A DNA stretch of 64,000 nucleotides from Riemerella anatipestifer ATCC 11845 = DSM 15868 (GTDB lineage: Bacteria; Bacteroidota; Bacteroidia; Flavobacteriales; Weeksellaceae). Positions 1-8,682 of this stretch are shown here, one piece after another. How positions within the stretch are numbered: position 1 is the first letter of the stretch; each line of letters starts with the position of its first letter. The notes beneath the pieces are model-generated. The model saw only the letters and a program-made list of their open reading frames with translations, made no database searches and was not told the origin of the DNA. The DNA is taken from positions 310,001 through 374,000 of the forward strand of contig NC_017045.1 of assembly GCF_000252855.1 (NCBI RefSeq). The letters are read 5' to 3'. The translations under genes were made by a program, and so were the position numbers.

Positions 1-495
1 ACCCCAACTATTCAAGGGCTTAAAGCTGATGAACTTGAGTTTAAAGGATTTATCTTCTTTGGTCTGATGGTAACAGCTGATGGTTGCTACTGTTTAGAAT
101 ACAATATGAGATTAGGTGACCCTGAAACACAGGTGATTATGCCATTATTGGAAAATAATCTTATTGATGTTATTGAAGATTGTTTAGCAGGTAAAGAAGT
201 GGAGCTTAAATTCAAAGACGAAAAAGCCGTATGTTTGGTAATGTGTTCTGGAGGTTATCCTAGAAATATAGAAACAGGGTACGAAATAACAGGCTTAGAT
301 AAGGTAGCTCATAGCCAAGTCCTATTTGCAGGGGCTACTAGACAAGGGGAAAGAGTCATTACTAACGGAGGGCGAGTGGTTAATTTTGTAGCCACAGCTC
401 CAACTTATGAGGAAGCACGAAAGAAAGTTTATGCTGATGCTCATACAGTAAATTTTGATTATGCTTTTTATCGTGATGATATTGCTAAATTTTAA
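1..495 (+). CDS. purD: Phosphoribosylamine-glycine ligase, C-terminal part (5' end outside window)
   Basis: GAR synthetase joins glycine to phosphoribosylamine in de novo purine synthesis (ATP-grasp fold, cytoplasm). The reading frame is open from base 1, and the first residues (TPTIQGLKADELEFKGF) precede the internal methionine at 67, so the real start lies upstream. The ATP-grasp metal-site segment YNMRLGDPETQ is visible, followed by the typical C-terminal domain with VMCSGGYP and GRVVNFVA. About 164 residues remain of a family of about 420. It lies upstream of guaA on the same strand, so two purine genes are side by side. The identification is firm from the conserved blocks. Confidence 0.93.
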   Translation, partial: TPTIQGLKADELEFKGFIFFGLMVTADGCYCLEYNMRLGDPETQVIMPLLENNLIDVIEDCLAGKEVELKFKDEKAVCLVMCSGGYPRNIETGYEITGLDKVAHSQVLFAGATRQGERVITNGGRVVNFVATAPTYEEARKKVYADAHTVNFDYAFYRDDIAKF

Positions 496-588
496 TCAGA
501 TTATAATTATATAACTAAATATTGAAAAGTAATTATGTGAAATTTGTTAATAATTTCCATAGTTACTTTTTGTCTAAATAAACCATCT

Positions 589-2118
589 ATGCAAAACGGA
601 ATTATTATATTAGACTTCGGTTCTCAGTACAACCAACTGATAGGAAGACGTATTAGAGAAATGGAAGTTTACTCTGAAGTATTGCCTTACAATACACCTA
701 TTGAAGTCATATTAGAAAAGAATCCAAAAGGAATTATCTTATCTGGTGGACCTAGCTCTGTAAATGCGGAAAATGCCCATTTAGTAGATAAAGCTTTGTT
801 TGAACAATCAATTCCTGTATTAGGAATCTGTTATGGTATGCAGTTAACGACTCATCTACTGGGAGGTACTGTTAAAAAAGGTATCAAAGGAGAATATGGC
901 AAAGCTGAACTTAAAATACAACAGTCTTCTAAATTATTTCAAGGAGTTTCGGAAGAGTCTATTGTTTGGATGAGCCATTTTGATGAAGTAGAAGAAGTAC
1001 CAGAAGGTTTTACTATTAACGCTAAAACAGAAGTAATTTCAGCCATTTCTAACGAAGATAAAGATATTTATTGCGTTCAGTTTCACCCAGAGGTTTCTCA
1101 TACAGAAGAAGGGGTTAAAATGCTAGAAAACTTTGTTTTTAATATTTGTAAGGCAGAGAAAAACTGGAAACTTACTAGCTATATAGACCGTACCATAGAA
1201 GAAATTAGACAAAAAGTTGGTAATCAAAAGGTGATATTAGGACTATCTGGAGGTGTAGATTCTTCTGTAGCAGCGGTTTTAATCCATAAAGCGATTGGCT
1301 CTCAACTGACTTGTATTTTTGTAGATACAGGTCTTTTAAGAAAAAATGAAGCACAGAAGGTAATGGAGAATTATGGCTCTCATTTCAATCTTAACATTAA
1401 GCTGATAGATGCTTCAGAGAGATTTTTATCAAAATTAAAAGGTGTTTCAGACCCTGAACAAAAACGAAAAATCATCGGAAATGAGTTTGTAGCTGTTTTT
1501 GATGAAGAATCTCATAAAATAGAAGGTGCTAAGTTTTTAGCTCAAGGAACAATCTATCCCGATGTAATAGAATCTCAATCAGTTAAAGGTCCATCTGCAG
1601 TTATAAAATCTCATCATAATGTAGGTGGTTTACCAGAAGATATGGAATTTGAACTTTTAGAACCTTTGAGAGAGCTTTTCAAAGATGAAGTAAGAAAAGT
1701 AGGAGAGGAGCTAGGCATTCCACATCATTTGGTTTACAGACATCCGTTTCCGGGACCTGGATTAGGTATTAGAATTTTGGGTGAAGTAGATGCTGAAAAA
1801 GCTAAAATATTGCAAGAAGCCGATGATATTTTTATAGAAGAACTTTATAAAAATGATTTATACGATAAGGTGTCTCAAGCGTTTGTGGTATTACTTCCTG
1901 TAAAATCGGTAGGAGTTATGGGAGACGAGAGAACTTATGAATACACAGCTGTGGTGCGTTCTGCAAATACAATAGACTTTATGACGGCAACCTTTAGTAA
2001 ATTTCCTTGGGAGTTCTTAGAAAAGGTATCTAATAGAATCATCAATGAAGTTAAAGGCATCAATAGAGTAGCTTATGATATCTCTAGTAAACCACCTGCA
2101 ACTATAGAATGGGAGTAA
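589..2118 (+). CDS. guaA: GMP synthase (glutamine-hydrolysing)
   Basis: Converts XMP to GMP using glutamine and ATP. From the ATG at 589 the protein is 509 residues, normal for the family. An upstream TTG at 544 would add 15 hydrophobic residues with no family match, so the start MQNGIIILDFGSQY is chosen. The N-terminal class I amidotransferase domain has the nucleophile in GICYGMQ (Cys81) and the FHPEVSH motif (His166, Glu168). The ATP-pyrophosphatase P-loop SGGVDSS is at about 220-226. The C-terminal dimerisation domain ends in KPPATIEWE, the usual GuaA terminus. It follows purD and precedes an MscS gene by 30 bases. Confidence 0.97.
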   Translation: MQNGIIILDFGSQYNQLIGRRIREMEVYSEVLPYNTPIEVILEKNPKGIILSGGPSSVNAENAHLVDKALFEQSIPVLGICYGMQLTTHLLGGTVKKGIKGEYGKAELKIQQSSKLFQGVSEESIVWMSHFDEVEEVPEGFTINAKTEVISAISNEDKDIYCVQFHPEVSHTEEGVKMLENFVFNICKAEKNWKLTSYIDRTIEEIRQKVGNQKVILGLSGGVDSSVAAVLIHKAIGSQLTCIFVDTGLLRKNEAQKVMENYGSHFNLNIKLIDASERFLSKLKGVSDPEQKRKIIGNEFVAVFDEESHKIEGAKFLAQGTIYPDVIESQSVKGPSAVIKSHHNVGGLPEDMEFELLEPLRELFKDEVRKVGEELGIPHHLVYRHPFPGPGLGIRILGEVDAEKAKILQEADDIFIEELYKNDLYDKVSQAFVVLLPVKSVGVMGDERTYEYTAVVRSANTIDFMTATFSKFPWEFLEKVSNRIINEVKGINRVAYDISSKPPATIEWE

Positions 2119-2148
2119 AAGTAAAATTTTTAAAAAGAACGAAATAAT

Positions 2149-3030
2149 ATGTTTTTAATTACTACGGAACAGTCATTTACAAAAAATGTTGGCTCTGCTT
2201 GGGATAAAACCTATGAGAAATTAGAAGATTGGCAACAGTCCATATTTTCTAATATCCCTAACTTTATTGTAGCAATTTTTGTTTTTACAGTCGCTCTATT
2301 TTTATCAAGAATTATTTATAGAGTTGTTGTTAGTCTACTTTACAAAACATCTTTACAAGATTCTGCTAAAAATGTAATTGCCAGAATGGTATCTATAGGA
2401 GTTATTATGCTTGGGATTATACTCGTTTTGGTAGTTCTTAACCTTAATGGTGTTTTAAATACGATTCTTGCGGGTGCGGGTGTTATGGGGTTAGCCGTAG
2501 GTCTAGCATTACAAGGAACGCTATCCAATACCTTCTCAGGAGTGGTACTTTCTTTAGTGAAAAATATCAGAATTGGCGATTGGGTATCCTCAAATAATTT
2601 CTCTGGTCAAATTATGGATATAGACTTTAGAATGACTACGATAAAAGATATAGATAATAATATTGTATTGATACCTAATAAATTAGTGTTAGACTCACCG
2701 ATAAAAAATGCTTCTTTGACTCCTCAAAGAAGACTTATCTTAACCTGCGGTGTGGGGTATGAGTCTGATTTAGATAAAGTTAAAGAAATTGTTCTAGAAA
2801 CAGTAAAAAAAACGGTTGAATATTTAGTAGAGGAAGAAGAAATTACTTTCCTCTATACCTCGTTTGGAGATAGTGCTATTGATTTTGAATTGAGATGTAT
2901 GCTCAATGTTAGCTCTGGCTTGTTGGTAGCACAACAAAAAAGTAATCTTATTACTGCCCTAAAGAAAAGGTTTGATGAGGAAGGTATAAATATACCATTT
3001 CCTATTAGAACTTTTAAATTTGAACAATAG
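2149..3030 (+). CDS. Small-conductance mechanosensitive channel, MscS family
   Basis: A 293-residue inner-membrane protein of the MscS family, which opens under membrane tension to release solutes during osmotic downshock. The N-terminal part carries about three hydrophobic segments (roughly residues 37-60, 78-100, 105-130). The pore-lining helix shows the Gly/Ala-rich pattern GVMGLAVGLALQG, followed by the beta domain with IRIGDWV and DIDFRMTTI. The soluble C-terminal alpha/beta vestibule follows. It is close to guaA (30 bases) and ends at a strong bidirectional terminator. The family call is firm; the exact paralogue is not determined. Confidence 0.92.
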   Translation: MFLITTEQSFTKNVGSAWDKTYEKLEDWQQSIFSNIPNFIVAIFVFTVALFLSRIIYRVVVSLLYKTSLQDSAKNVIARMVSIGVIMLGIILVLVVLNLNGVLNTILAGAGVMGLAVGLALQGTLSNTFSGVVLSLVKNIRIGDWVSSNNFSGQIMDIDFRMTTIKDIDNNIVLIPNKLVLDSPIKNASLTPQRRLILTCGVGYESDLDKVKEIVLETVKKTVEYLVEEEEITFLYTSFGDSAIDFELRCMLNVSSGLLVAQQKSNLITALKKRFDEEGINIPFPIRTFKFEQ

Positions 3031-3035
3031 AATAG

Positions 3036-3076
3036 AAAAGCCTTGCTTCTTCTAGGATAAGAGCAAGGCTTTTTTT
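3036..3076. terminator. Bidirectional intrinsic terminator
   Basis: An inverted repeat (AGCCTTGCT at 3039-3047, AGCAAGGCT at 3062-3070) is flanked by A and T runs. It sits between the convergent MscS and DUF1015 genes and can serve both. Confidence 0.85.
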
Positions 3077-4313
3077 ATTTCATATCGTACATCACCATTG
3101 CGGTCATCAGTTTTGGAGATATTAGAGTAGATTTAGGTGGCATTTTTTGATTTAAGTCGGATATTTTAACCAAATCATTAAAACTTACTGGATAAACCCC
3201 AAAAGCAACTTGATATTCGTTTGAGTCTACCTTGTCTTTTAATTTTAGTATTCCGTTAATATCAGAAGTTCCCTTTAAAAATTTAACTCTATCCGAAATC
3301 TTAGAGTTTTCTATACCTAAAATTGGTTTTAGAATAAACTTTTCTAAAAGGTAATGATCCATACTCTCCAATCCTTCTTCCGTAGGACGAAGGTCGTGTT
3401 TAATGTGTAGACTATAAAATTTCCCATCTAAATACATACTGATATGGAATTTTTTAGAAGGGAAATAAGGCGTTTCTCCCTTTTCATAGATAAGGAAATC
3501 TTGCTCCAATCGTTTTAAGAAATCTTCCTTAGAAAATCCGTTAAGGTCTTTTATCAATCTGTTGTAATCGTGTATTTTTATAGACTGATTAGATACAATG
3601 AAACTATAAACAAAGTTATAACCTTCTGTACCTAAACTCTTTTTGTTTTTCTCTCTTTGTAATTTTGCATTCAATGCAGCAGAGCCAATTCTATGGTGTC
3701 CGTCGGCTATGTAGAAAGAGTCTATTTGGTCTATAACCTCTTTAAACTGTTGGAGTTTTAGGCGGTTATCTATTTTCCAAACTTTATGACAAATATTTTG
3801 GTCATCTTTGAAATTTATGATAGGAATGTTTTTCTCCTCAAGATTCATCAACATTTCTACCTTTGAGTTTGCTGGATAGGTAAGGAGTACAGGTTCTGCT
3901 TGTAGTTCTACCTTACCAAGGTATTCGGCTAACCTTTCTTTTTTATGTGTAATAGTAGCCTCGTGCTTTTTTATTTTGCCATTCCAAAAATCTTCTACAG
4001 AAACTAATCCTAATAAACCTCTGAAAACGGTTTTGTTAGGCATTATTTGCTCGTATAAGTAGTAAGAAGCGGCATCTTGCATAAGATTACTCTTTGCTAT
4101 TTCTTCGTAGTTATTTCTTACCTTTCTTAAATTTCTGTTTACATCTTTGGATTTACTGCATATATAGGGCTTTACCATATTGATGTAGCTTCCTTCTATG
4201 TTCGCTTTTTCAGCTATCACATCATCAGTATAGTTATCCAACGGACGAGTGGGAAATATGTTAATGTACTCGCTTCTTGGTCTTACTCCTTTAAATGGTT
4301 TAAATGTAGGCAT
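3075..4313 (-). CDS. DUF1015 family protein
   Basis: A 412-residue cytoplasmic protein of the DUF1015 family. The N-terminus MPTFKPFKGVRPR and the hallmark YIADGHHRIGSAAL (around residues 200-213) identify it. The biochemical role of the family is not established. Its gene is separated by one base from the serA-like gene and the serC gene follows in the same run, an arrangement that suggests a link to serine or phosphoserine metabolism. That link is inference from context only. Length is usual for the family. Confidence 0.85.
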   Translation of the reverse strand: MPTFKPFKGVRPRSEYINIFPTRPLDNYTDDVIAEKANIEGSYINMVKPYICSKSKDVNRNLRKVRNNYEEIAKSNLMQDAASYYLYEQIMPNKTVFRGLLGLVSVEDFWNGKIKKHEATITHKKERLAEYLGKVELQAEPVLLTYPANSKVEMLMNLEEKNIPIINFKDDQNICHKVWKIDNRLKLQQFKEVIDQIDSFYIADGHHRIGSAALNAKLQREKNKKSLGTEGYNFVYSFIVSNQSIKIHDYNRLIKDLNGFSKEDFLKRLEQDFLIYEKGETPYFPSKKFHISMYLDGKFYSLHIKHDLRPTEEGLESMDHYLLEKFILKPILGIENSKISDRVKFLKGTSDINGILKLKDKVDSNEYQVAFGVYPVSFNDLVKISDLNQKMPPKSTLISPKLMTAMVMYDMK

Positions 4314-4314
4314 T

Positions 4315-5277
4315 TTACGAATTAAAGTTTATAATTTGTTGAGCAAGTTCTGTTCCTATTCTTTCTTGAGCTTCAAGAGTGTTGCCTCCTAAATGAGGAC
4401 TTAAAGACAAACTAGGATTCATAAGTAGAGCGAGAGAAGGTTCTGGTTCATTTTCAAAAACATCTAGAGCAGCACCTGCTATTTTACCGTTTTCAATAAA
4501 TTCTAGTAATGCTTCCTCATTAAGCACACCACCTCTAGCTGTATTTACGATAAATACACCATCTTTCATGCGTTCATACTCAGCAGAATCTAGTATATAT
4601 CCTTCTGTTTTAGGTGTGTTTATTGTAATGAAATCAGACGAAGACAGTAACTTAGGCAAATCGTTTGTAGTTTCTATTTCAAAATCAAGACTTCTCCCAT
4701 CAAAAAAATTGAGAGAAATAGTTTCTTTTTTAGTTTTTCTAGTGTAGGCTACGATATTCATTCCTAGGGCAATGCCTATTTTAGCCACTTCTTTACCAAT
4801 ACTTCCTAAACCGATAATCCCTAAAGTTTTTCCTGACAGTTCTACCGCTTTGGTGTAGGCTTTTTTCAAATCTTTAAACTTGGTATCGCCTTCCAAAGGC
4901 ATCATTCGGTTAGATTCGTGTAAAAATCTCGCCAAAGAGAAGAAATGAGCAAATACCATCTCTGCCACAGATTTAGACGAAGCTAAAGGGGTATTGATTA
5001 CTTTAATACCTTTGGATAAAGCATAATCTACATCTATATTATCCATTCCTACACCACCTCTACCTATTATTTTGAGGCTAGGGCAGGCATCTATTAAGTC
5101 TTTTCTTACTTTGGTGGCACTTCTTACAAGAAGTACATCTATATTATTTTCATTTATAAAGTTAGCTAATTGTTCTTGAGCCACACGATGCTCAACAAAC
5201 TTTATCCCTGCATTTTTTAACATGGCAATCCCTGCATTGGACATACCATCATTAGCTAATACTTTCATATTACTCAT
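4315..5277 (-). CDS. serA: D-3-phosphoglycerate dehydrogenase-like 2-hydroxyacid dehydrogenase
   Basis: Oxidises 3-phosphoglycerate to 3-phosphohydroxypyruvate with NAD, the first serine step. At 320 residues it is the short form without ACT regulatory domains. The Rossmann motif GLGSIG is at 156-161; catalytic Arg248 is in NTARGG, the acidic residue in DVFENEP, and His295 in SPHLGG. It lies between DUF1015 (one-base gap) and serC (six-base gap), and the adjacency to serC supports phosphoglycerate rather than another hydroxyacid as substrate. Lack of an ACT domain suggests no direct serine feedback through that route. Confidence 0.85.
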   Translation of the reverse strand: MSNMKVLANDGMSNAGIAMLKNAGIKFVEHRVAQEQLANFINENNIDVLLVRSATKVRKDLIDACPSLKIIGRGGVGMDNIDVDYALSKGIKVINTPLASSKSVAEMVFAHFFSLARFLHESNRMMPLEGDTKFKDLKKAYTKAVELSGKTLGIIGLGSIGKEVAKIGIALGMNIVAYTRKTKKETISLNFFDGRSLDFEIETTNDLPKLLSSSDFITINTPKTEGYILDSAEYERMKDGVFIVNTARGGVLNEEALLEFIENGKIAGAALDVFENEPEPSLALLMNPSLSLSPHLGGNTLEAQERIGTELAQQIINFNS

Positions 5278-5283
5278 TTACTA

Positions 5284-6345
5284 TTAGTCTAAAGATTTCA
5301 TAACATTTACCAACACCTGTACACTTTCCAGCGGAAGTGCATTGTAAAGGCTGGCTCTATAACCACCAATGCTTCTATGTCCATTAAGTCCATTGATGCC
5401 TGCTTCTTTCCATAGAGCGTCAAACTTTTCTTTTTTAGACTCATCAGTCAATTTAAAGCTCACATTCATCACAGAACGGTCTTCTGTAGAAGCAAAACCT
5501 TCAAACAGAGGGTTTCTATCTATTTCGTTATAGATAAGTTCGGCTTTAGCTTTATTTTTAGTTTCGGCAGCTGCAATTCCTCCATTTTGTTCTAAATGTT
5601 GTAGCGTAAGCAATGAGGCATAAACGGCAAAAACAGGAGGTGTATTAAACATAGACTCCTTTTTGATATGTAGAGAATAATCCAAATAAGAAGGAATCTC
5701 TCTTTGTGTTCTTCCTAAAACATCTTTCTTTACAACCACTAATACCGTTCCTGCCGGTCCCATATTTTTTTGTGCTCCAGCGTAGATTAAATCAAACTTA
5801 GAAAAGTCCAGTTGTCTAGAGAAAATATCCGAACTCATATCACACACCATTGGAGCTTCCACTTGCGGAAACTCTTTCATTTGAGTACCATAAATGGTAT
5901 TGTTAGAAGTACAATGGAAATAATCAAAATCTTTCCCAACAGTATAGTTTTTAGGGATATAGCTGTATTGGTCGGTTTTTGATGAGGCTACAATTTCTAC
6001 ATTTCCTAATTTTTGTGCTTCTTTTATTGCCCCTGCAGCCCAGGTCCCCGTATCTAGGTAAGCGGCTTTACCAGTAGTGGTAAGCAAATTAAAAGGAACC
6101 ATAACAAACTGCAAACTAGCACCTCCTTGTAAAAATAAGGCTTCATAATCATCGTTAAGATTCATTAGCCTTTTTACAATGGCTCTAGCTTCATCCATTA
6201 CCGCTACAAAATCTTTGGAACGGTGGGAGATTTCTAATAAAGATAAGCCTAATCCGTTAAAATCAAGCACCGCTTCCGCTGATTTTTGAAAAACCTCTTG
6301 CGGGAGTATGCACGGACCAGCACTAAAATTATGTTTTTTATTCAT
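5284..6345 (-). CDS. serC: Phosphoserine aminotransferase
   Basis: PLP-dependent transamination of 3-phosphohydroxypyruvate to phosphoserine; the enzyme can also act in PLP synthesis. The start at 6345 gives MNKKHNFSAGPCILP, the conserved N-terminus; the longer upstream extension is not conserved-looking. The PLP lysine is Lys193 in YAGAQKNMGPAG. The 353-residue length is normal. It is read with the serA-like and DUF1015 genes; the ferredoxin gene lies 80 bases upstream on the same strand and may be co-transcribed. Confidence 0.95.
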   Translation of the reverse strand: MNKKHNFSAGPCILPQEVFQKSAEAVLDFNGLGLSLLEISHRSKDFVAVMDEARAIVKRLMNLNDDYEALFLQGGASLQFVMVPFNLLTTTGKAAYLDTGTWAAGAIKEAQKLGNVEIVASSKTDQYSYIPKNYTVGKDFDYFHCTSNNTIYGTQMKEFPQVEAPMVCDMSSDIFSRQLDFSKFDLIYAGAQKNMGPAGTVLVVVKKDVLGRTQREIPSYLDYSLHIKKESMFNTPPVFAVYASLLTLQHLEQNGGIAAAETKNKAKAELIYNEIDRNPLFEGFASTEDRSVMNVSFKLTDESKKEKFDALWKEAGINGLNGHRSIGGYRASLYNALPLESVQVLVNVMKSLD

Positions 6346-6425
6346 TTTTATTTCTATTAGATTATTTCTATTTAAAACTAAAACGCCCGCCATTTTCAGT
6401 TTAATAGCGAGCGATATTGGGGTGT

Positions 6426-6776
6426 CTATTCACCGTGTAGAAATGCTTTCTTAGATAATAGTTGTTCTTCTGTTTCTACATTATCTTCATCTGGGATACA
6501 ACAATCTACAGGACATACAGCAGCACATTGTGGTTCTTCGTGGAAGCCTTTACATTCTGTACATTTGTCCGAAACTATAAAATAGACATCATCATTTACT
6601 GGCTCTTGTGGAGCATCTGCATCTACCGTAAGCCCAGAAGGTAGTGTTACCATTCCTTTTAGTTCTGTTCCGTCAGAAGCACGCCAATCTACAGCTCCTT
6701 CATATATTGCGTTATTAGGACATTCTGGCTCACAAGCCCCACAGTTAATGCATTCGTCAGTGATTATGATTGCCAT
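6426..6776 (-). CDS. Ferredoxin with two 4Fe-4S clusters
   Basis: A 116-residue small electron carrier. The start at 6776 gives MAIIITDECINCGACEPEC; the upstream extension is not family-like and lies over the promoter. Two cysteine sets are seen, CINCGACEPEC and CTECKGF...CAAVCPVDCC, with the long insertion between them that is typical of Bacteroidota ferredoxins. It is divergently paired with the LuxC-like reductase, a frequent arrangement in Flavobacteriia. It may supply electrons to biosynthetic reductases; the partner is not shown by the sequence. Confidence 0.92.
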   Translation of the reverse strand: MAIIITDECINCGACEPECPNNAIYEGAVDWRASDGTELKGMVTLPSGLTVDADAPQEPVNDDVYFIVSDKCTECKGFHEEPQCAAVCPVDCCIPDEDNVETEEQLLSKKAFLHGE

Positions 6777-6790
6777 TATTAATAAATTTT

Positions 6791-6808
6791 TAAATTTGCA
6801 CAAAGTTA
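6791..6808. promoter_or_regulatory. Interleaved divergent promoters for ferredoxin and LuxC-like genes
   Basis: A rightward -7 element TAAATTTG is at 6791-6798 and a leftward one (TAACTTTG, seen as CAAAGTTA) is at 6801-6808. Both match the Bacteroidota TAnnTTTG consensus. They lie only two bases apart and each points across the other. Confidence 0.6.
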
Positions 6809-6832
6809 TCATATTTTTATACAAAATACCAA

Positions 6833-7867
6833 ATGAATATCAGTATTAAAATTTCAGGCTTAGCTCAACTGGGACTTTTCATAAACCAATTTTTAGAAAA
6901 AACGGAAGAGGTTTACTCAGAGGAAGAAGCTTTATTTTCAGCGAAACTAAGCCGTGCAGAAATAGAAAATCCTTGGTTTACTCAGGATAGTTTACGGTTT
7001 GCACTAAAGCAATGGGCAGATTTATTAACCGAAGAAAACCTCAATGATTGGGTAAATAGTTATCCCGAAACTAAAGGCGGTAAAAAAGTAGGGTTGATTT
7101 TAGCAGGAAATATTCCTTTAGTTGGATTTCACGATGTTATCACAGTCGTACTTAGTGGGCATACACCTGTTATTAAAATGTCCTCTAAAGATAAGCAAGT
7201 TTTACCTTTTCTTTTAGAAAAATGGGCTTCACTTTCTGAAGGTATAGAATATCAGTTGGTAGAAAAACTAGAGAATTACGACGCTGTAATTGCTACGGGA
7301 AGTAATAATACGGCGAGGTATCTAGAGTATTACTTTAAAAATAAGCCAAATATTATTCGCAAAAACCGAACTTCGGTGGCGGTTCTTTCGGGGAAAGAAA
7401 CAAATGAAGAATTACAACTTTTAGCCGAAGATATTTTTAGATATTTTGGTCTAGGCTGCCGCAATGTTACGAGGCTTTTCATTCCTCAAGATTTTAAACT
7501 AGAGCGTTTGTTTGAAAACTTTGTAGGGTTTCAGGATATCATCAATCATAATAAATACGCCAACAATTACGATTATAACCGTGCGGTATATCTCCTAAAT
7601 CAAGAAAATTTTTGGGATAATAATTTTGTAATGCTTAAAGAAGATACTCAACTTTTCAGTCCGCTTTCGGTAATTAACTTTAGCCGTTATGATACTATTG
7701 CAGAAGTTGAGACTTTCCTAAATGAAAACCACGAAAATATACAGTGCATTGTTAGTCATCTCCGTTTGAATAGGGGAGAAGTAGGCTTTGGCGAGGCCCA
7801 AACGCCTAGCCTAAATACTTATGCCGATGATGTAGATACTATGGCTTTTCTAAGAACCATAGACTAA
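6833..7867 (+). CDS. LuxC-like acyl-CoA reductase
   Basis: A 344-residue protein of the aldehyde-dehydrogenase-like LuxC acyl-CoA reductase family. Visible blocks are VGLILAGNIPLVGFHD (nucleotide-binding side), PVIKMSSKD, and GLGCRNVTRLFIP with the expected active-site cysteine. These proteins reduce activated fatty acyl groups to aldehydes; the physiological product in Flavobacteriia is not known to me. It is transcribed away from the ferredoxin gene. It is followed 17 bases later by tandem promoters for the next gene, so it is probably monocistronic. Confidence 0.82.
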   Translation: MNISIKISGLAQLGLFINQFLEKTEEVYSEEEALFSAKLSRAEIENPWFTQDSLRFALKQWADLLTEENLNDWVNSYPETKGGKKVGLILAGNIPLVGFHDVITVVLSGHTPVIKMSSKDKQVLPFLLEKWASLSEGIEYQLVEKLENYDAVIATGSNNTARYLEYYFKNKPNIIRKNRTSVAVLSGKETNEELQLLAEDIFRYFGLGCRNVTRLFIPQDFKLERLFENFVGFQDIINHNKYANNYDYNRAVYLLNQENFWDNNFVMLKEDTQLFSPLSVINFSRYDTIAEVETFLNENHENIQCIVSHLRLNRGEVGFGEAQTPSLNTYADDVDTMAFLRTID

Positions 7868-7879
7868 TTAGGAATGAAT

Positions 7880-7896
7880 TAAATTTGTTATATTTG
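7880..7896 (+). promoter_or_regulatory. Tandem -7 elements upstream of BI-1 gene
   Basis: TAAATTTG (7880-7887) and TATATTTG (7889-7896) both match TAnnTTTG. The second gives a leader of about 15-20 bases before the ATG at 7918. Confidence 0.55.
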
Positions 7897-7917
7897 TCAA
7901 AATTAAAAAACAATCTT

Positions 7918-8610
7918 ATGGAATATTCTAACGATTTACTAGTGGCACAAGCTACAGATGTTGAAAAAGCAACATTCTACAAGAAAACTTATACTCATTT
8001 AGCATTAGCGGTATTGGCTTTTGTGGTGGTGGAGAGTCTTCTTCTTAGTGTAGTGCCTGAAGAAATTATTATTTCTATGATTTCTGGGAAGTACATTTGG
8101 CTTTTGATATTAGGAGGCTTTTGGTTAGCTTCTATTTTAGCGAACAAATGGACGCTTTCACAGAATAAAAACACGCAGTATATGGGCTTAGGGGTCTATG
8201 TGTTGCTAGAGGCTGTTATTTTCTTACCGATGATTTACATTGCTATGTTTTATAGCGACCCAACTCTAATACCACAAGCGGCTATTATTACTCTAGCACT
8301 GTTTGGTGGGCTTACAGGAGTAGCATTTACTAGCAAAAGAGATTTTTCTTTCTTAAGAAATATCATTGTAGTGGGAGGATTTGTAGCTTTAGGACTTATT
8401 GTAGCTGGAGCTCTTTTTGGGTTTAACCTTGGGCTTTGGTTCTCTGTAGGTATGGTACTTTTAGCATCAGCGAGTATCTTATACGAAACACAAAAACTAC
8501 AATTTACTTATACCAAAGAGCAGTATGTAGGAGCTTCTCTACAACTGTTTGCCTCTGTAATGCTTCTGTTCTGGTATGTGTTAAGAATTTTAATGTCTAG
8601 AAGAGATTAA
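7918..8610 (+). CDS. Bax inhibitor-1 / YccA family membrane protein
   Basis: A 230-residue polytopic inner-membrane protein with about seven hydrophobic helices and the family C-terminus (YETQKLQFTY, then ASLQLFASVMLLFWYVLRIL). Relatives are linked to membrane protein quality control or calcium leak; function here is not proven. The ATG at 7918 is preferred to a TTG at 7885, because the TTG lies within the promoter elements. A strong terminator follows. Confidence 0.9.
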   Translation: MEYSNDLLVAQATDVEKATFYKKTYTHLALAVLAFVVVESLLLSVVPEEIIISMISGKYIWLLILGGFWLASILANKWTLSQNKNTQYMGLGVYVLLEAVIFLPMIYIAMFYSDPTLIPQAAIITLALFGGLTGVAFTSKRDFSFLRNIIVVGGFVALGLIVAGALFGFNLGLWFSVGMVLLASASILYETQKLQFTYTKEQYVGASLQLFASVMLLFWYVLRILMSRRD

Positions 8611-8634
8611 AAGTATTTTACTTAAAAAAGATAA

Positions 8635-8668
8635 AAAATCCTGAACCAAACAGTTCAGGATTTTTTTT
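8635..8668. terminator. Intrinsic terminator after BI-1 gene
   Basis: A 12-bp perfect stem (AAAATCCTGAAC / GTTCAGGATTTT) is followed by an eight-T run. It stands between two convergent genes; the A run on the other side lets it work in both directions. Confidence 0.88.
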
Positions 8669-8682
8669 AGATTTCTTCAATT

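Noticed and set aside
544-588. Longer guaA start at TTG 544
   Set aside because: The added residues are hydrophobic and unlike GuaA N-termini; the ATG at 589 begins the conserved sequence.
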